Shown one piece after another: positions 11,152 to 21,938 of a stretch of DNA of 64,000 nucleotides. The stretch covers positions 4,774,001-4,838,000 of the forward strand of contig JACGWO010000010.1 in the NCBI GenBank assembly GCA_034509735.1, read 5' to 3'. The stretch's first letter is position 1; each line of letters begins with the position of its first letter. The position numbers and the translations under genes are program-made. The notes beneath the pieces are model-generated. The model was not told the origin of the DNA. It saw only the letters and a list, made by a program, of their open reading frames with translations, and did not search any database. The stretch comes from Sesamum alatum. Taxonomy: Eukaryota > Streptophyta > Magnoliopsida > Lamiales > Pedaliaceae.

Positions 11152-13102
11152 AACTCTACCTTGGACCAGGACCCGTGAGGGTGACTGATGCCAAGGCCCG
11201 GATCTTTGACTTATCATCATCGCCATTTATTTCTTTGGTACCTGCAAAAGCGAAAAGTGAGTAGTAAACAGTTCATAACATATTTAAGATATCAAGGCAC
11301 TTCGTAAATTTCTCAACAGTTAGACATTTAGTTCCCATATCTGATGGGTTGGACTCAGAATCAATTTTCTCAAGTTGAATAAGTTCCTTTCCTACTATAT
11401 CACGGATAAAATGATACCTAACACCTATGTGTTTGGTTCTATCGTGAAAGACGGGATTTTTACAGAGCTGGATAGCAGACTGACTATCGGAGAAAACACA
11501 AACTTTTTGATTTAAAAAACCAATCTCTTTGACAAGACCTTCTAACCACAGAGCTTCTTTAAAGGCCTCAGTGGCTGCTATATATTCAGCTTCAGTGGTA
11601 GACAGGGCAACAATTTGTTGGAGTTGGGACTTCCAACTTATACACGATCCACACAAGGTAAACACATAGAGGTAGTAGATTTTCTGCTATCCTTATCATT
11701 AGCATAATTAGAGTCAACATATCCAATTAATTTCACACCATCTGAACACTTAGTGAATTTAATACCGGTTTTAAAAGTTCCCTTTAAATATCTTAATAAC
11801 CATTTCAGGGCTTCCCAATGAGAAGGACCCGCATTTGACATGTAACGACTGAGACAACTAATGGCATATGCAATGTCAGGCCTGGAACATACCATTAAGA
11901 ACATAACTGAACCTATTGCATTTGAGTAAGGAACTTTTTCCATTTTCTTCCCTATCCTTATCAGTTTTTAGGACACAGATCCTTAGACAACTGAAAGTGA
12001 GAAGATAAGGGCACAGAGGTAGCTTTTGAATCTTTCATAGAAAACTTTTCAAGCATGGATAGGGTATAAGCACTTTGATTTAAAACAATGGTGGAATTTT
12101 TTCTATCTCTTTCAATATTCATACCTAAAATTTTCTTAGCATCACCAAGATCCTTCATGTCGAAGGTTTTGCTAAGACTGTTTTGAAGTTCATTTACATG
12201 CAAACATGCTCGGACTTGCAATCAGCATATCATCCACATAAAGGACTAGAAAAACAGGTATTTTATCATAATATTTAAAATACAAACAATGATCGTAATT
12301 AGTACGAGTGTATTTTAAAGAGAGCATGAAGTTGTCAAACTTTTTGTTCCCTGTCGTGGGGACTGTTTCAAACCATACAATGACTTTTTAAGTAAACACA
12401 CATACTCAGGTTTGGATTTATCAACAAAATCGGCAGGTTGATGCATGTAAATATGTTCTTCTAAATCTCCATGCAAAAAAGCAGTTTTTACATCCATTTG
12501 TTTTAACTCCCAATTGAAGTGTGCAGATAAGGCAAGAAATATACGAACAGTAGTATATTTAACAACAGAAGAGAAAACTTCAGTGTAGTCAATACCTTCC
12601 TTCTGAGTGAAGCCTTTAGCTACGAGTCTAGCTTTGTATCGTTTTGTGTTTTCTTCCTGTTTTAACTTAAAGATCCACTTGCACCCTATTATAGAACCAC
12701 TACTGGGTTTTGGAACTAGGGTCCAAGTCTTATTATCCATCAAGGATTTCATTTCATCTTTCATAGCACTTAACCATTTTTCAGCATTCTCAGATTTTAG
12801 GGCTTCTTCAGGGGTGTTGGGTTCATTCGACTCCGTGTTAAGTGCAACATGAAAATCACTAAACTTAGAGGGGAGCCTAGGTACACGTCTGTTTCTGTCT
12901 CTAGCCAACAGGTAGTCATTTAAGTCGTTTACAGGATTTTGGTTTTCAGAGTGTTCTACAAGGCTACCCTCTACCTGTTGGGAATCCCCTTGAATTTCCT
13001 CTACCTGAACGAAATTCGGTTTTAGGGGAGATTCTAACTTATCCGGAGTTTTAGATAGACATGGCATTCTAACTCGTTGAAAATTATATTCTTGCTTATT
13101 AG
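11152..13102 (-). pseudogene. Copia pol, reverse transcriptase and RNase H half
   Basis: The minus-strand frame near 13067-12315 carries the copia RT start ([66 protein letters not shown]). A frameshift follows near 12330, then the catalytic YVDDMLIA near 12230. Further blocks (DLGDAKKILGM, RPDIAYA, HWEALKWLLRYLKGT) lead to RNase H (STTEAEYIAA, DSQSAIQLCKNP, KHIGVRYHFIRD), ending at 11273. Breaks lie near 12330, 11955 and 11650. The role is cDNA synthesis from element RNA inside virus-like particles; this copy cannot make an intact product. About 120 bases to the 3' LTR are non-coding. Confidence 0.9.
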
Positions 13103-13107
13103 GACTC

Positions 13108-13779
13108 TGTTGACGTCAAAATATTTTGGAATAAATTACCAATTAAAGCCCAAATAAATCGGCTAGCAATTGGGTTCCAAGAAAAAAAAAAAGTCCATAA
13201 TAAATTTGGGCTCGTCACGAAGAAATTAAATTCATAAGCCCATATTAAATTTGGGTTTTAGATATTTTTATGGGTCAATCTGAAATAAATATATATGTTA
13301 TTTTGGATCGGCTAAAATTGGGCCAAGTACATGTTCAGAAATACAGTCCATCAGAAGACTAGTCCATGTCAAAGCCCACGGCGATAAAGCCCAGTGGAAG
13401 AGCCCAAGCTGCTAAAGCCCAGCTCATGCCTATAAATAGGGCCTCAACCTCACACAAAGGACAATACATACAACACAAGCAAGAAATCGAGCAAGAGCAA
13501 GTCCAAAGCTTTCTCCTACGACGAAGCTCTGCAACTACAAGGCTTTGATACGAAATTTCAAAGTACTACGTGATCGCCTTCTACAAATCAAGAGGGAAAT
13601 TACACATTCGATTCAAGAACAAGCTTCGAGCCCTTGAATCCACATTCATAGAGAAGAATCAGGGGTTTATTTTAAATTCAGAGATTGTAAACCACTTCAT
13701 ATTCAAATTAATATATCATTTGGTCCATATTTTTCTTGTCGTGTAATTATTTTTTGCAGACACGAAATTTGTGTGAACA
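13108..13779 (+). repeat. Gypsy 5' LTR
   Basis: 672 bp, TG...CA. A clear TATA box, TATAAATAG, sits at 13431-13439, so transcription probably starts near 13465. The 3' LTR has the corresponding bases altered (TATTAAATTAG near 26019). Confidence 0.93.
13431..13439 (+). promoter_or_regulatory. TATA box of the gypsy LTR promoter
   Basis: CTATAAATAGGG matches the plant TATA consensus and is followed within 35 bases by an A/C-rich leader, as in many plant LTRs. Confidence 0.7.
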
Positions 13780-13785
13780 AATTTC

Positions 13786-13804
13786 TGGCACACCCAGTGG
13801 GACC
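13786..13804 (+). other. Gypsy primer-binding site
   Basis: TGGCACACCCAGTGGGACC begins six bases inside the 5' LTR. The TGG start complements a tRNA CCA end and the GTGGGAC core resembles other plant gypsy sites. I have not assigned the tRNA. Confidence 0.6.
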
Positions 13805-13865
13805 ATCTCTGCCCCTCATCCCTTCATTCTACGCAAGAACTCAAATCATCACTTCCAAGCATTCA

Positions 13866-15746
13866 ATGGCACCAAAGAAGAACCAAGTCGCCTTGAGTGA
13901 GAAGAATATCATCAACTTCACTACCGGCGGTCAATCCTCTACCGGGGGCAAGATCGTGGACACCACTCCTTCCGACGGCTCGAACTCGGCAAGCCCTACC
14001 GAGATCAACTCCAAGTCTACTCCTTTTGCCACTCTCCCCGCCATGATGACCGAGGCCACAACGATGGAGGAACAAGTTGCTCAAATGGCCCAAGCCATAG
14101 CCGACCTCCAAAAGATTGTGGAAGACAAAGATCTCCAGATTGCTCAGTTGATGAACAAACTTGAGCCAACCAACGTTGGAGAATCAAGCCACAATCATTC
14201 GTCTGCTTCAAAACATGTCGGAAAAGAGAAGCGAACGGACGAAGAGCCACCGAAGGAAGAGTTCGTCCAAAAGTCTAGTCACTCAGCGACCTCCATCGCC
14301 GCGTTGTCCGTCCAACAGCTGCAGGAGATGATCGCTAGCACCATCAAGGCTCAATATGGTGGATCTGCACAGCACTCGCCCGCCTACTCGAAGCCATACA
14401 CCAAGCGAGTCGACTCCTTGAGGATGCCGATGGGATACCAACCGCCAAAATTGCAGCAATTCGATGGAAAAGGCAACCCCAAGCAGCATATCGCCCACTT
14501 CATCGAGACGTGCAACTATGCCGGTACCGATGGCGATCTCTTGGTAAAACAATTCGTCCGATCACTCAAAGGCAATGCTTTTAATTGGTATGTGGACTTA
14601 GAGCCCGAGTCAATTGATAGTTGGGAGGAGATGGAAAGAGAGTTTCTCAACCGCTTCTACAGCACTCGGCGCACGGTGAGCATGATTGAACTCACCAATA
14701 CAAGACAATGGAAGGATGAACTGGTTGTTGACTATATCAACCGTTGGCGTTCCTTGAGCTTGAACTGCAAAGACAAACTTTCAGAGGCGTCGGCCATAGA
14801 GATGTGCATTCAAGGTATGCACTGGGGGCTTCTCTACATTCTCCAAGGGATCAAACCAAGAAACTTCGAAAAATTGGCTACACGTGCCCATGACATGGAG
14901 TTGAGTATTGCCAACCATAAAACCGCCTTCTCAATCGACGATCAAAGAAAGGATAAGAAAGATGCAAGGAGAAGCGAGAAATTTGTCAAAACAAGTGTCA
15001 AGGAGTCCATGGCCATCAAGACGGCTCCTATCAAGATTTCTTCAAACGATAAGAAAAAGTTGGAGAAGACCGAAGACCAACGTATGACGAGTGACAGACG
15101 CCGGCCTACGTTGAAAGAACTGCAAGAGAAAGAATACCCATTCCCCGACTCTGACGTGCCCTATATCTTCAACGAACTCTTGGAGAGAAAGTTGATTGAG
15201 TTGCCGGAGTCAAAGCGTCCGGACGAAGCCGGGAGGGTGAACGACCCCAAGTATTGCAAGTATCACCGGGTGGTTAGTCATCCTATAGAGAAATGCTTCG
15301 TGGTCAAAGAAAAGATCATGGCGCTAGCCAAGGAAGGGAAGATAATTTTAGATGTCGAAGAGACAGCGGGGGCAAATGTCGCCAGCATCACTCCAACGAA
15401 TGGTGTGCAAGTCTCGAAAGAAAAGCTAGAAGTCACGCAATCAATTACAACGACATCATCTTTACTTCAGTTTGGGAGTCTTGAACCAATACAAGTTGAA
15501 ACTCCGCTCGTCAACAAGAAAGAGGAACCCACCGACGATGACGAAGGATGGACCCTCGTGACGCGCCGACAAAGACAAAGACAAAGACAAAGACGGCATG
15601 TTGACAAGTTCCATCCTACGCTCCCAAGGAAGCCACGCTCGAACAAAAAGCCCGCGACGTGTGCAGATGAAAAACAAGTCAAAAAAGATAACCCGCCAGC
15701 GCCTTCCGGTGACGTTAGAAGAATTCTTCCCACGGACATTTTTTGA
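13866..15746 (+). CDS. Gypsy gag (capsid) protein
   Basis: The open frame of 626 codons plus a stop starts at the first ATG (MAPKKNQV). A heptad-like coiled-coil stretch (MEEQVAQMAQAIADLQKIVE) precedes the retrotransposon gag domain: PPKLQQFDGKGNPKQHI, then RSLKGNAFNWYVDLEP, then EFLNRFYSTRR, then ELVVDYINRWRSLS. A short zinc-finger-like block follows (YCKYHRVVSHPIEKC). Gag forms the virus-like particle. The tail has an Arg/Gln repeat encoded by a (GACAAA)n run near 15567-15595. The frame ends at 15746, overlapping the protease frame in +1. Confidence 0.9.
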   Translation: MAPKKNQVALSEKNIINFTTGGQSSTGGKIVDTTPSDGSNSASPTEINSKSTPFATLPAMMTEATTMEEQVAQMAQAIADLQKIVEDKDLQIAQLMNKLEPTNVGESSHNHSSASKHVGKEKRTDEEPPKEEFVQKSSHSATSIAALSVQQLQEMIASTIKAQYGGSAQHSPAYSKPYTKRVDSLRMPMGYQPPKLQQFDGKGNPKQHIAHFIETCNYAGTDGDLLVKQFVRSLKGNAFNWYVDLEPESIDSWEEMEREFLNRFYSTRRTVSMIELTNTRQWKDELVVDYINRWRSLSLNCKDKLSEASAIEMCIQGMHWGLLYILQGIKPRNFEKLATRAHDMELSIANHKTAFSIDDQRKDKKDARRSEKFVKTSVKESMAIKTAPIKISSNDKKKLEKTEDQRMTSDRRRPTLKELQEKEYPFPDSDVPYIFNELLERKLIELPESKRPDEAGRVNDPKYCKYHRVVSHPIEKCFVVKEKIMALAKEGKIILDVEETAGANVASITPTNGVQVSKEKLEVTQSITTTSSLLQFGSLEPIQVETPLVNKKEEPTDDDEGWTLVTRRQRQRQRQRRHVDKFHPTLPRKPRSNKKPATCADEKQVKKDNPPAPSGDVRRILPTDIF

Positions 15747-16926
15747 GCGAAAGAACAAGACCGCGAGTGCTTATCCAAGAAAACATAGAAGAGAATCGTT
15801 GGTCTCTTGCTGCACCGCCATATCCTTCACAGACGAGGACTTACTGCTTGGCTCGAAGCCGCACAACCGACCACTCTTTGTCTTGGGGTTCGTACAAGAA
15901 CAAAGAGTAAATCGCATACTCATAGACGGTGGATCTGCTGTCAACATCATGCCGAAATCCACCATGAAAAAGTTGGGCATAACTGTGGAAGACTTATCCT
16001 GTAGCCGTTTGACCATCCAGGGTTTTGATCAAGGAACTCAACGAGCTATTGGCATGACTCGGCTCGACCTCATCGTAGGGGAATTGAAAGCAAGCACTCT
16101 TTTCCACGTCATCGATGCAAGAACTTCCTACAACCTGCTGCTAGGAAGGCCGTGGCTGCATGAAAACGGAGTTGTTCCCTCAACACTACACCAATGCTTC
16201 AAATACATCAAGAACGGGGAAATCGTGAAAGTTGATGCTGATATGAAACCTTTCACCGAGGCGGAGTCATACTTCGCTGATGCAAAACTCTACCTCGATC
16301 CCGACACCATGCAAGAAGTGTTGCCCTCGAGATTTCCGATTGGTCATTCCATCGAAGAGATACACCCCGAGGCTACACCTTCTAAAAGCAACAATGAAGG
16401 GGTTAGTAAGGTGACGATTGACGAAGCCCCAACCGCTGAAAGGCACGAGTTCAAGAAACCACCATACTCGCCGGTGTTTCGATATGTGGTTCGGTCGAAT
16501 GGCAGAGGAAAGCAAGACCAACCAAAGCAAGGCGCTTCGTTACTTTCCAAGGGAAGGAGACAATTCAAAGAGCCAAGGGCCAATGACTTTCAAGAAATCA
16601 AAAATGGGTTAGTCATGCCAATTACTGGCTTACATCCGCTAATTTCGAGCGATTCTCCTCTTCCAAAACACCAATACAAAGACATGCAGGGGGCATTTGG
16701 TCCGAAAGCGTATCACCTCTTGGTAAAGTCCGGCTATGATTCTTCGGCGCCATCAAGACTCAACAAGTTAAATCCTGAATTGACGGGAGAAAAGATCCAC
16801 GGGTTGACGGAGGCCCAGCACAAATTGAGAAGACAAGGCTACCGCATAGATCAACCCCGTACCGGTTTGGGCTTCTCACCAGATGAACCTGTGAGATTCA
16901 TACAAGAAAGAAAAATGAGCGCGTAA
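15598..16926 (+). CDS. Gypsy aspartic protease region of pol
   Basis: This frame lies +1 to gag and overlaps it to 15746. Its coding content looks real from about 15670 (LPVTLEEFFPRTFF). The retropepsin-like site is ILIDGGSAVNIMP, followed by LLGRPWLH. A linker rich in charged and Pro residues follows. The frame ends in TAA at 16924, but the next frame continues the same polyprotein from about 16908; the switch lies in an A-rich run (AGAAAGAAAAATG), so a single-base indel is the likely cause. The protease processes Gag-Pol. The gag/pol overlap may be natural frameshifting or another indel. Confidence 0.8.
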   Translation: MLTSSILRSQGSHARTKSPRRVQMKNKSKKITRQRLPVTLEEFFPRTFFERKNKTASAYPRKHRRESLVSCCTAISFTDEDLLLGSKPHNRPLFVLGFVQEQRVNRILIDGGSAVNIMPKSTMKKLGITVEDLSCSRLTIQGFDQGTQRAIGMTRLDLIVGELKASTLFHVIDARTSYNLLLGRPWLHENGVVPSTLHQCFKYIKNGEIVKVDADMKPFTEAESYFADAKLYLDPDTMQEVLPSRFPIGHSIEEIHPEATPSKSNNEGVSKVTIDEAPTAERHEFKKPPYSPVFRYVVRSNGRGKQDQPKQGASLLSKGRRQFKEPRANDFQEIKNGLVMPITGLHPLISSDSPLPKHQYKDMQGAFGPKAYHLLVKSGYDSSAPSRLNKLNPELTGEKIHGLTEAQHKLRRQGYRIDQPRTGLGFSPDEPVRFIQERKMSA

Positions 16927-19900
16927 CTGCACAATATATTTCTGCAAATGACAAGAGCAATGAAAATCAACGACCAAATGATAGTCGTGTCTCGGTATTA
17001 GACAGGCTCGGTACTCCTAAGGCGCGTACTTCCGCCTTTGAACGACTAGGTGAGGCAGGAGGAACTTCATCAAGCAATACGAGGCGACGTCAGCGAGAAT
17101 CAGTGTTCAACCGCCTTGGAGACGGCCGTGATCAACACTATAAGAAGAAAGGTCGTCTTGATGAGATAGAAGAGCCGAAGAAAAATGACGCAGGTGAAAC
17201 ACTTCGTCTATCTCAATCCCAAGGAGGTAAGACTTCACTTCTAATCATCTCTTCAGGGGGACCAATTAGAATAAAGCAACATGTCGCTAGGGGATCACAC
17301 GATTCATCCGACGCTCTAAATGATGAAGAGATAGAAGTTATCGTCGGCTCCAATCATGTTAGCATTGACGAAGGTTCCGAATCGGATGCTTCCGAAGATG
17401 AAGTCCAAAACGCACCCCCACAGCTTGAAGATGGCGGACAAGCAACTGTTGATGAGTTCAAGGAATTGAATCTTGGCACAGCTGAGGAGCCGCGCCCCGT
17501 ATTCGTCAGTACACTCCTAAGCTCGGAAGAAGAGGGGCAATACTTCAAAACGTTAAGTGAATATAGAGATGTCTTCGCGTGGACGTACAAAGAGATGCCG
17601 GGTTTAGACCCGAAAGTTGCTATCCACCACCTTGGCATAAAACATGCAGCGCGGCCGGTTAAGCAGTCGCAAAGAGTTCTCCGTCCGGACCTCATTCCTC
17701 GCATCGAGACAGAAGTGAACAAACTGATCGACGCTGGGTTTATCAGAGAAGTCAAATGCCCGACGTGGATTTCTAGCATTGTGTCTGTCAAGAAGAAGAA
17801 TGGCCAGATTCGCATTTGTGTTGACTTCCGAGACTTGAACAAGGCGTGTCCAAAAGATGACTTTCCATTGCCTATCATTGAGCTCATGGTTGACGCAACT
17901 ACAGGACATGAAAGCATTGTCTTTCATGGATGGCTCCTCAGGATACAACCAAATTAGAATGTCGCCTAAAGATGAGGAATGCACAGCCTTCCGTACTCCC
18001 AAAGGAATCTATTGCTACAAGGTGATGCCCTTCGGGTTGAAGAATGCAGGCGCCACTTACCAACGTGCTATGCAGAACATCTTTGATGATATGTTGCACG
18101 AAAAGGTAGAATGCTATGTCGATGACCTGGTCGTCAAAACCAAGAAAAGAGAAGAACACTTGGCGGACCTCCGGATAGTATTCAACCGCTTGAGGAAATA
18201 CAACCTAAAGATGAATCCCCTCAAGTGTGCCTTCGGCGTCACATCTGGAAAATTCCTTGGCTTCATTGTTCGCCACCGTGGTATTGAAGTCGATCCTGTG
18301 AAGGTAGACGCCATTCAGAAAATGCCGCCACCGAGAAACTTGAAGGAGCTGCGAAGTCTTCAAGGCAATCTCGCGTTCATAAGGAGGTTCATATCAAACC
18401 TGGCTGGAAGATGTCAACCTTTCAACACCTCATGAAGAAAGACGCCCCTTTCCAGTGGGATGAAGGATGTCAAAACGCCTTCGAAAGCATCAAGAAGCAT
18501 CTGCTAAATCCGCCAGTCTTGGGAGCTCCAACATCCGGGAAGCCGCTTATATTGTACATAGCAGCGCAAGAAAGGTCTGTGGGCGCGCTTATGGCACAAG
18601 AGAATGAAGAAGGGAAAGAGAAAGCCCTATACTACTTAAGTAGGACTTTGACTGAAAATGAATTAAAGTACTCACCCAAGGAGAAAATCTGCTCAGCACT
18701 ATTCTATGCCATCAAGAAGTTGAGGCATTATTTCGAGGCGTACTCCATAAGACTCATATCTCGTGCTGATCTGGTCAAGTTCGTGATGTCAAGACCTGTA
18801 CTCTCCGGGAGATTGGCAAAATGGTCTATCGTGTTCAACCAATACGAGATAGAGTATGTGCCCCAGAAAGCCGTCAAAGGACAAGCTCTTGCAAACTTCT
18901 TAGCTGACCACCCTGTGCCAGCTGAATGGGAGATATCCGATGACTTTCCTGACGAAGATGTCTTTTCTATCGAAATCCTCCCGGCGTGGACAATGTTTTT
19001 TTGATGGGGCAGCGCGATCCGATGGAGCGGGGGCAGGCATCGTCTTTTGTTTCACCAGAGAGACAAGTGTTAACTTACTCCGTCGTCTTGAATGAACTAT
19101 GTTCCAATAATGTTGCTGAGTATCAAGCCTTGATCATCGGCCTTCAAATGGCTTTGGAGATGGGGATCTTAGAGATAGAAGTCTACGGCGACTCAAAGTT
19201 GATCATCAACCAAACCCTCCACGTATACGAAGTCAAGAAAGACGACTTAGTACCTTTCTTCCAGCAGGCGTCACATCTACTCAAAGGATTCGAGAGTGTG
19301 ACTCTGAATCACATCCCAAGGAAAGATAACAGAATGGCAGATGCACTAGCCAACCTAGCGACCACCTTGGCCTTATCCGAAGGAGAAACGACGAACGTCC
19401 CTGTGTGTAATAGATGGGTAATTCCTTCACTCACTTTATCCGATCACGAGGACTCATATGCCATCACGACCACTACCACTGATGATGAAGATTGGAGAAA
19501 ACCATTGATGGAGTATTTGAAAACCGGCAAACTACCGGACGATGTTCGCCATAAAACAGAGGTGCGACGAAGATCATCCCGTTTCATCCTGCACAAGGAC
19601 ATCTTGTATCGGCGATCTTTCGAAGGTACTTACCAACGTTGCTTGAACGGTGAGGAAACCATCAAAGCCATGACAGAAGCTCATTCGGGAGTATGTGGCG
19701 CACATCAATCCGGCCCGAAGCTCCACTTCAGAATCAAAAGGATGGGTTACTATTGGCCCACAATGGTCAAGGATTGCCTCGAGTACGCGAAGAAAATGCG
19801 AGTCCTGCCAACTGCATGCCAACTTCATCCATTCAACCGCCAGAGCCTCTACATCCTACAGTCGCTTCATGGCCATTTGACGCATGGGGGCTTGATGTCG

Positions 19901-20740
19901 TAGGGCCTATCACTCTTAAGTCGTCTGCCGGGCACATCTACATTCTTGCAGTACCGACTACTTTTCAAAATGGGCTGAAGCCATTCCACTCAAAGAAGTG
20001 AAGAAGGAAACTGTGGTAGACTTCATCCGCGTCAACATCATCTTCCGCTATGGGGTGCCTCAGTACATCATCACCGATAACGGAAGGCCCTTCTACAACA
20101 AGGCGATGGACAAGTTATGCGCACAATTCGGCTTCAAGCAACACAACTCTTCAATGTATAACGCCGCGTCGAATGGCTTGGCGGAAGCTTTCAACAAAAC
20201 TCTTTGCAACCTCTTGAAGAAGGTGGTGTCCAAATCAAAGAGAGATTGGCACGAAAGGATAGGCGAAGCGCTATGGGCGTACCGGACGACACATCGGACC
20301 GCTACTCAAGCTACTCCATATTCCTTAGTCTATGGTGTTGAAGCCGTGCTTCCCTTGGAGAGTCAAATACCTTCGCTCCGCATCGCGATTCAAGAATGAC
20401 TCACCGCCGAAGACAATGCTCGTCTGAGGTAGAAGAGTTAGAGGCACTGGATGAAAAAAAGACTTGAGGCTCAACAACAACTTCAATGCTATCAAGCCCG
20501 CATGACGAGAGCGTTCAACAAGAAAGTTCGACCTCGGACATTTCAAGTCGGAGATTTGGTCCTGGCGGTAAGGCGACCAATCACCCTTACACAGCGAATG
20601 AGAACAAGTTCGTGTCCAAATGGGATGGCCCTTACGTGGTAAAAGAAGCCTACACGAATGGTGCCTACAAGTTGGTCGATAAAGATGGCCTACGGATTGG
20701 TCCCATAAACAGCAAGTTCCTGAAGCGTTACTACCCATGA
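16908..20740 (+). pseudogene. Gypsy pol: RT, RNase H, second RNase H, integrase (frameshifted)
   Basis: The linker repeats S-V-[FL]-[DN]-R-L-G three times. RT follows: DLIPRIETEVNKLIDAGFIRE, ICVDFRDLNKACPKD, a frameshift near 17910, FMDGSSGYNQI, MPFGLKNAGATYQRAM, and catalytic YVDD at 18115-18126. The native RNase H (YYLSRTLTENELKYSPKEK) is followed by a plant-type archaeal-like RNase H (VLNELCSNNVAEYQALIIGL, EVYGDSKLII). Integrase has an HHCC finger near 19680-19820 and the D,D,E residues in GLDVVGPI, ITDNG and GLAEAFNK, ending FVSKWDGPYVV...LKRYYP at 20740. Frameshifts near 17910, 18415, 19000, 19810, 19955 and 20400 make this copy defective. Confidence 0.9.
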
Positions 20741-20996
20741 AGACCACGCTCCATGACGCACGAGCCTAAACTGCATGTTACTCCTGGCTCGCATGAGTAT
20801 AAAACTGTGCACGGCACACCTCCTGTAATTAAAAAAAAAAAGAGAAAAAGAAAATTCAAATTTCTTTGAACTACGTTTTGACTTGATCTCTTCACGGGGT
20901 ACGTAGGCAGCTGGGTATATATTCCTAAGTTCAGTCATATCTTCAAACAAATTCGTTTAAAAAAAAAAAAAAAAAGCCCGAGAGAAACACGCCCTG

Positions 20997-21016
20997 GCCG
21001 TGTCTGAGAACACGGC
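20997..21016 (+). repeat. Hairpin GCCGTGT-CTGAGA-ACACGGC
   Basis: Perfect 7-bp stem with a 6-base loop in the gypsy 3' region. Role unknown. Confidence 0.5.
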
Positions 21017-21217
21017 TGATGGGGTGCATTTCATCTCTCATATGTATGCTTAACTCGAATGGTTTTTAAAGGTTTCCTTCGCATTTTTAATCGAGTTATA
21101 CAGTTTTGAATGGAGGATCGAGATTGACCCATTGTGAAGAAAAGGAGTTAAAAAGCCCCAAATAAAGACAAAAAGTGATCAAGTACAAAACAGTAATGAA
21201 CAGACTTGAACAACCAT

Positions 21218-21237
21218 TAGGGCATGATCACGCCCTA
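21218..21237. repeat. Near-palindrome, copy 1
   Basis: TAGGGCATGATCACGCCCTA, centred on TGATCA, preceded by CAGACTTGAACAACCAT. See copy 2 at 21302-21321, where the outer pairs differ but remain paired. Confidence 0.6.
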
Positions 21238-21301
21238 TCCGAAGCCCGAGTCTGCGAGGGAAGAGAAGAAGAGTTTTGAAAGAGCAGACTTGAACAACCA
21301 C

Positions 21302-21321
21302 TAAGGTGTGATCACGCCTTA
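21302..21321. repeat. Near-palindrome, copy 2
   Basis: TAAGGTGTGATCACGCCTTA, preceded by CAGACTTGAACAACCAC. One outer pair changed from G-C to A-T relative to copy 1 with pairing kept. Confidence 0.6.
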
Positions 21322-21393
21322 ACGACGTCCAGGCCTGCGCGGGTTTAGAAGAGGATTCTCAACGGCCGTGTCCTCTAACACAAGCGCCATGTT

Positions 21394-21749
21394 CCACTGC
21401 GCTGGCAGGCTCCAAACATCGTCGTCGTTTCCTACTCAATCGGAACCGTCTAACTCTGAAACTTGGTGGAGATGTTCCCAACACTCCATGGAACACACCA
21501 GTGAAACAGTTTTGCAAATCTCCAAGGATAAAGCACTCTGCCTCATACATCACTCTCATGCTCGCGCACAGGATGGCGCCCGGTAGTCGCCCTTATATCT
21601 CCGTGTCCAAACGTTCATGAAACGACTTCATACTTGACGGATAGCATCCTCACACATCAAGGAAGTTCCCATACGAACAGTATTGCAATCCCCAATCGGT
21701 AAGAGTCTCTGCTTACTTGCCGTTTGTGCACCTACGTGCTGGCCGGCAT
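21394..21749 (+). repeat. 356-bp module shared with 44984-45340
   Basis: Nearly collinear with the segment at 44984-45340, both beginning CCACTGC and ending GGC(A)TGGC-type sequence after CGTTTGTGCAC. Frames are open on both strands in both copies: the plus frames end with RAQDGAR, the minus frames share VFHGVLGTSPPSFRVRRFRLS-like text. No homology recognised. It lies between the stem-loops and the antisense PMD gene. Confidence 0.75.
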
Positions 21750-21938
21750 CCCATTGTGGCCTGATCAACTATGGTTAACGACAACGAGAAAAGAAATGCT
21801 CCAAATGTTACGTAATAAGCTAAATTTTGAGAAGAGATTACGTAAAAGGAGTATTTTATTGCATCAAAGAATTCGTCTACATAGAGGTGAATGAAAAGAC
21901 AAGGAAAAGATAAAGATAAACATCAAAGTTCTAAACGT

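Larger units (their letters stand above)
20741..21393 (+). other. Gypsy 3' region, first part, with stem-loops
   Basis: Non-coding. It includes A-rich runs, the phrase GAACTACGTTTTGACTTGATCTC that I recall as common just after Tat-type pol genes, a 7-bp hairpin at 20997-21016 (GCCGTGT/ACACGGC) and two 85-base-spaced copies of CAGACTTGAACAACCA, each followed by a 20-base palindrome. Confidence 0.6.
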
